From Bacteroidales bacterium (GTDB lineage: Bacteria > Bacteroidota > Bacteroidia > Bacteroidales > WCHB1-69), in assembly GCA_017527945.1 (NCBI GenBank), contig JAFXPL010000024.1, forward strand, positions 1 to 13,590: a stretch of DNA of 13,590 bases. Reading direction: 5' to 3'. Positions within the stretch are counted from its first letter, which is position 1, and each line of letters starts with the position of its first letter. Under the pieces are notes generated by a model. That model ran no database searches. It was not told the DNA's origin and saw nothing but the letters and a program-made list of their open reading frames with translations. Below, one piece after another: positions 12,374 to 13,590 of this stretch. The position numbers and the translations under genes are program-made.

Positions 12374-13494
12374 AAACAAATAAATTGATGGTGAAATATC
12401 ACGACCGAGTTGTCGGGACGCTGACCCTCACCCCCGACGATCGTCTGTGCGCCTTCGAATACGACAGTGCATGGCTGTCCGACGGATTCAGCATATCACC
12501 ATTAGAGCTTCCGCTGAAAGCAGGTCTGTTTATTGCCAAACATCAGCCTTTCCACGGCAACTTCGGCATTTTCGAAGACAGTCTCCCCGATGGTTACGGG
12601 CGCTATCTGCTTCACAAAGCGCTTTTGCGTGAAGGCATCAACGACGACAACCTGTCTGCCCTTGACAGATTGAGCATTGTTGGCAATAGTGGAATGGGGG
12701 CTTTAACGTATCATCCTGAGACAAAAGTAATTAAAGATTCCGAGATTCTTGATTTCGATCTCCTTCAAGAGAAAGCGTTGCAAGTGTTGAAAGAACAGCA
12801 AGACACCGATGCGGGGTTGCTTCTATACAATAGCGGCAACAGCGGCGGAGCACGTCCGAAAGCCATTTTCAGCGATAACGAAGGGCATTGGCTGATCAAG
12901 TTCCGCCACTATTACGACCCTACCGATATTGGGCAACAAGAGTTCCATTACAATGAAGTGGCCAAAAGATGCGGCATAAACATCCCTGACTGCAAGCTCA
13001 CGAACGGTCGCTATTTTACAACCCGCCGATTCGACATTGCGCCTGACGGGAAGCGAATTCATACGGCAACAGCAGGCGGATTGCTGTGCCTGTCGTTGAG
13101 TATGCCTTTTCTTGACTATGAAAACCTGCTTGCATTGACCGGTTTTCTCACCCAAAATGCAAAAGAAGTGGAGGAAATGTACCGACGCATGGTGTTCAAC
13201 TATTTGACTGGCAACAAAGATGACCACTGCAAGAATTTCAGTTTTTTGGTTTCAAAAAATGGAAGTGGCCGATATTCCTGGCATCTTGCGCCCGCATACG
13301 ATTTGACGCTGTGTACGGAGGGATATAATGGTGAGCATGCAACATCTGTCAACAGGACAGGCACCCCCACCCTACAAGACATGATAGCTGTCGGAACAAA
13401 AAACAAGATGGGCGTTGAACGCTGCCGTGAAATTTTCGAGGAGGTCAAATCAAATTGCGATGACCTGCTATTACACAAAATCAAAGAAGTATAG
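12370..13494 (+). CDS. hipA: HipA-family Ser/Thr kinase toxin
   Basis: This 374-residue protein has both HipA parts. The N-terminal subdomain (about 1-115) includes VKYHDRVVGTLTLTPDDRLC, FGIFEDSLPDGYGRYLL and LSIVGNSGMGALTY. In the kinase core, SGNSGGARPKAIF (155-167) is the regulatory or nucleotide loop, WLIKF supplies the ATP-binding Lys 177, FTTRRFDI is at 216-223, GNKDDHCKNFSF (281-292) is the catalytic loop with Asp 285, and LAPAYDL (306-312) holds the metal-binding Asp. All look intact, so activity is expected. HipA of E. coli phosphorylates glutamyl-tRNA synthetase and causes growth arrest; the target here cannot be read from sequence. It is shorter than E. coli HipA (440). Because the N-subdomain is fused, this is a two-gene HipBA and not a HipBST tripartite system. 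It overlaps hipB by four bases. Confidence 0.9.
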   Translation: MKTNKLMVKYHDRVVGTLTLTPDDRLCAFEYDSAWLSDGFSISPLELPLKAGLFIAKHQPFHGNFGIFEDSLPDGYGRYLLHKALLREGINDDNLSALDRLSIVGNSGMGALTYHPETKVIKDSEILDFDLLQEKALQVLKEQQDTDAGLLLYNSGNSGGARPKAIFSDNEGHWLIKFRHYYDPTDIGQQEFHYNEVAKRCGINIPDCKLTNGRYFTTRRFDIAPDGKRIHTATAGGLLCLSLSMPFLDYENLLALTGFLTQNAKEVEEMYRRMVFNYLTGNKDDHCKNFSFLVSKNGSGRYSWHLAPAYDLTLCTEGYNGEHATSVNRTGTPTLQDMIAVGTKNKMGVERCREIFEEVKSNCDDLLLHKIKEV

Positions 13495-13500
13495 AAAATG

Positions 13501-13508
13501 TATCTTTG
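13501..13508 (+). promoter_or_regulatory. -7 promoter box after hipA
   Basis: TATCTTTG, followed by CC and preceded by AGAAAATG, matches the other promoter boxes in the window and lies seven bases after the hipA stop. Its transcript would run through the repeat block at the right edge into a gene outside the window. Confidence 0.5.
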
Positions 13509-13518
13509 CCCCACACCC

Positions 13519-13590
13519 TTAACCTACCAACTTATTAACCCTCTAACCTCCTAACCTCCTAACCATTAACCCATTAACCCATTAACCCAT
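13519..13590. repeat. TAACCTCC / TAACCCAT octamer-like tandem repeats at window edge
   Basis: From about 13519 the sequence is a chain of TTAACC- and TAACC-containing units. It starts irregularly, then reads TAACCTCC twice, TAACCAT once and TAACCCAT three times, and runs off the window. The dominant period is eight with one seven-base unit. On the minus strand the last units read ATGGGTTA, which carries an ATG in each repeat. No coding frame was supported here. Confidence 0.75.

Noticed and set aside
13519..13590. CRISPR-like array at the right edge
   Set aside because: Units are 7-8 bases with no spacers, so this is a simple tandem repeat. No cas genes are present.

Overview
The window looks like accessory chromosome of a Bacteroidota (Bacteroidales-type) bacterium. 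Most gene starts are preceded by the Bacteroidetes -7 box TAnnTTTG, usually as an A-run followed by GTAnnTTTGC. Shine-Dalgarno sites are essentially absent. The gene families also fit: AAA-ATPase-like/DUF1703, FISUMP repeat proteins, a type IX secretion-tail-like module, SUMF1-like lipoproteins and an ApbE lipoprotein. No rRNA, tRNA, CRISPR array, integrase or intact IS transposase was seen. All assignments come from reading motifs by eye; no database was searched.

Layout. (1) 2-481: 3' part of an unrecognised gene. (2) 573-4628: a probable rightward operon behind one promoter. It holds an AAA-ATPase-like/PD-(D/E)XK protein, a secreted protein with a cut-down SUMF1 domain, an Asp/Asn/Tyr tandem repeat and a barrel-like C-terminus, and a second, full-length SUMF1-like lipoprotein. 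The 5' end of the last gene carries a 192-bp REPIN-like double palindrome. (3) 4652-6189: a 31-bp-periodic repeat array and a winged-helix/Fic fusion protein. (4) 6205-9201: a 998-residue secreted protein with two Fn3-like/FISUMP modules. (5) 9202-9507: a converging-gene gap holding a duplicated remnant of the neighbouring kinase gene, a promoter and a hairpin. (6) 9508-10854 (minus) and 10941-11930 (plus): a membrane Hanks-type kinase and ApbE, divergent from a mirror-image promoter pair. (7) 12029-13494: a HipB/HipA module with an ATGA overlap. (8) 13495-13590: another promoter followed by octamer-like repeats running off the window.

Four or five genes belong to families that covalently modify proteins: SUMF1-like, Fic (AMP transfer), a Ser/Thr kinase, ApbE (FMN transfer) and HipA (kinase). 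Two of these (wHTH-Fic, HipBA) have toxin-antitoxin architecture. The surface or secreted proteins (two SUMF1-like proteins, the FISUMP protein) lie beside them. Whether this is a functional system or an accumulation of accessory genes cannot be decided from sequence alone. The best-supported oddities are the REPIN-like insertion in frame inside a lipoprotein gene, the 31-bp array in front of wHTH-Fic, the recent partial duplication of the kinase 3' end, and heptamer repeats that contain the stop codons of two unrelated genes.
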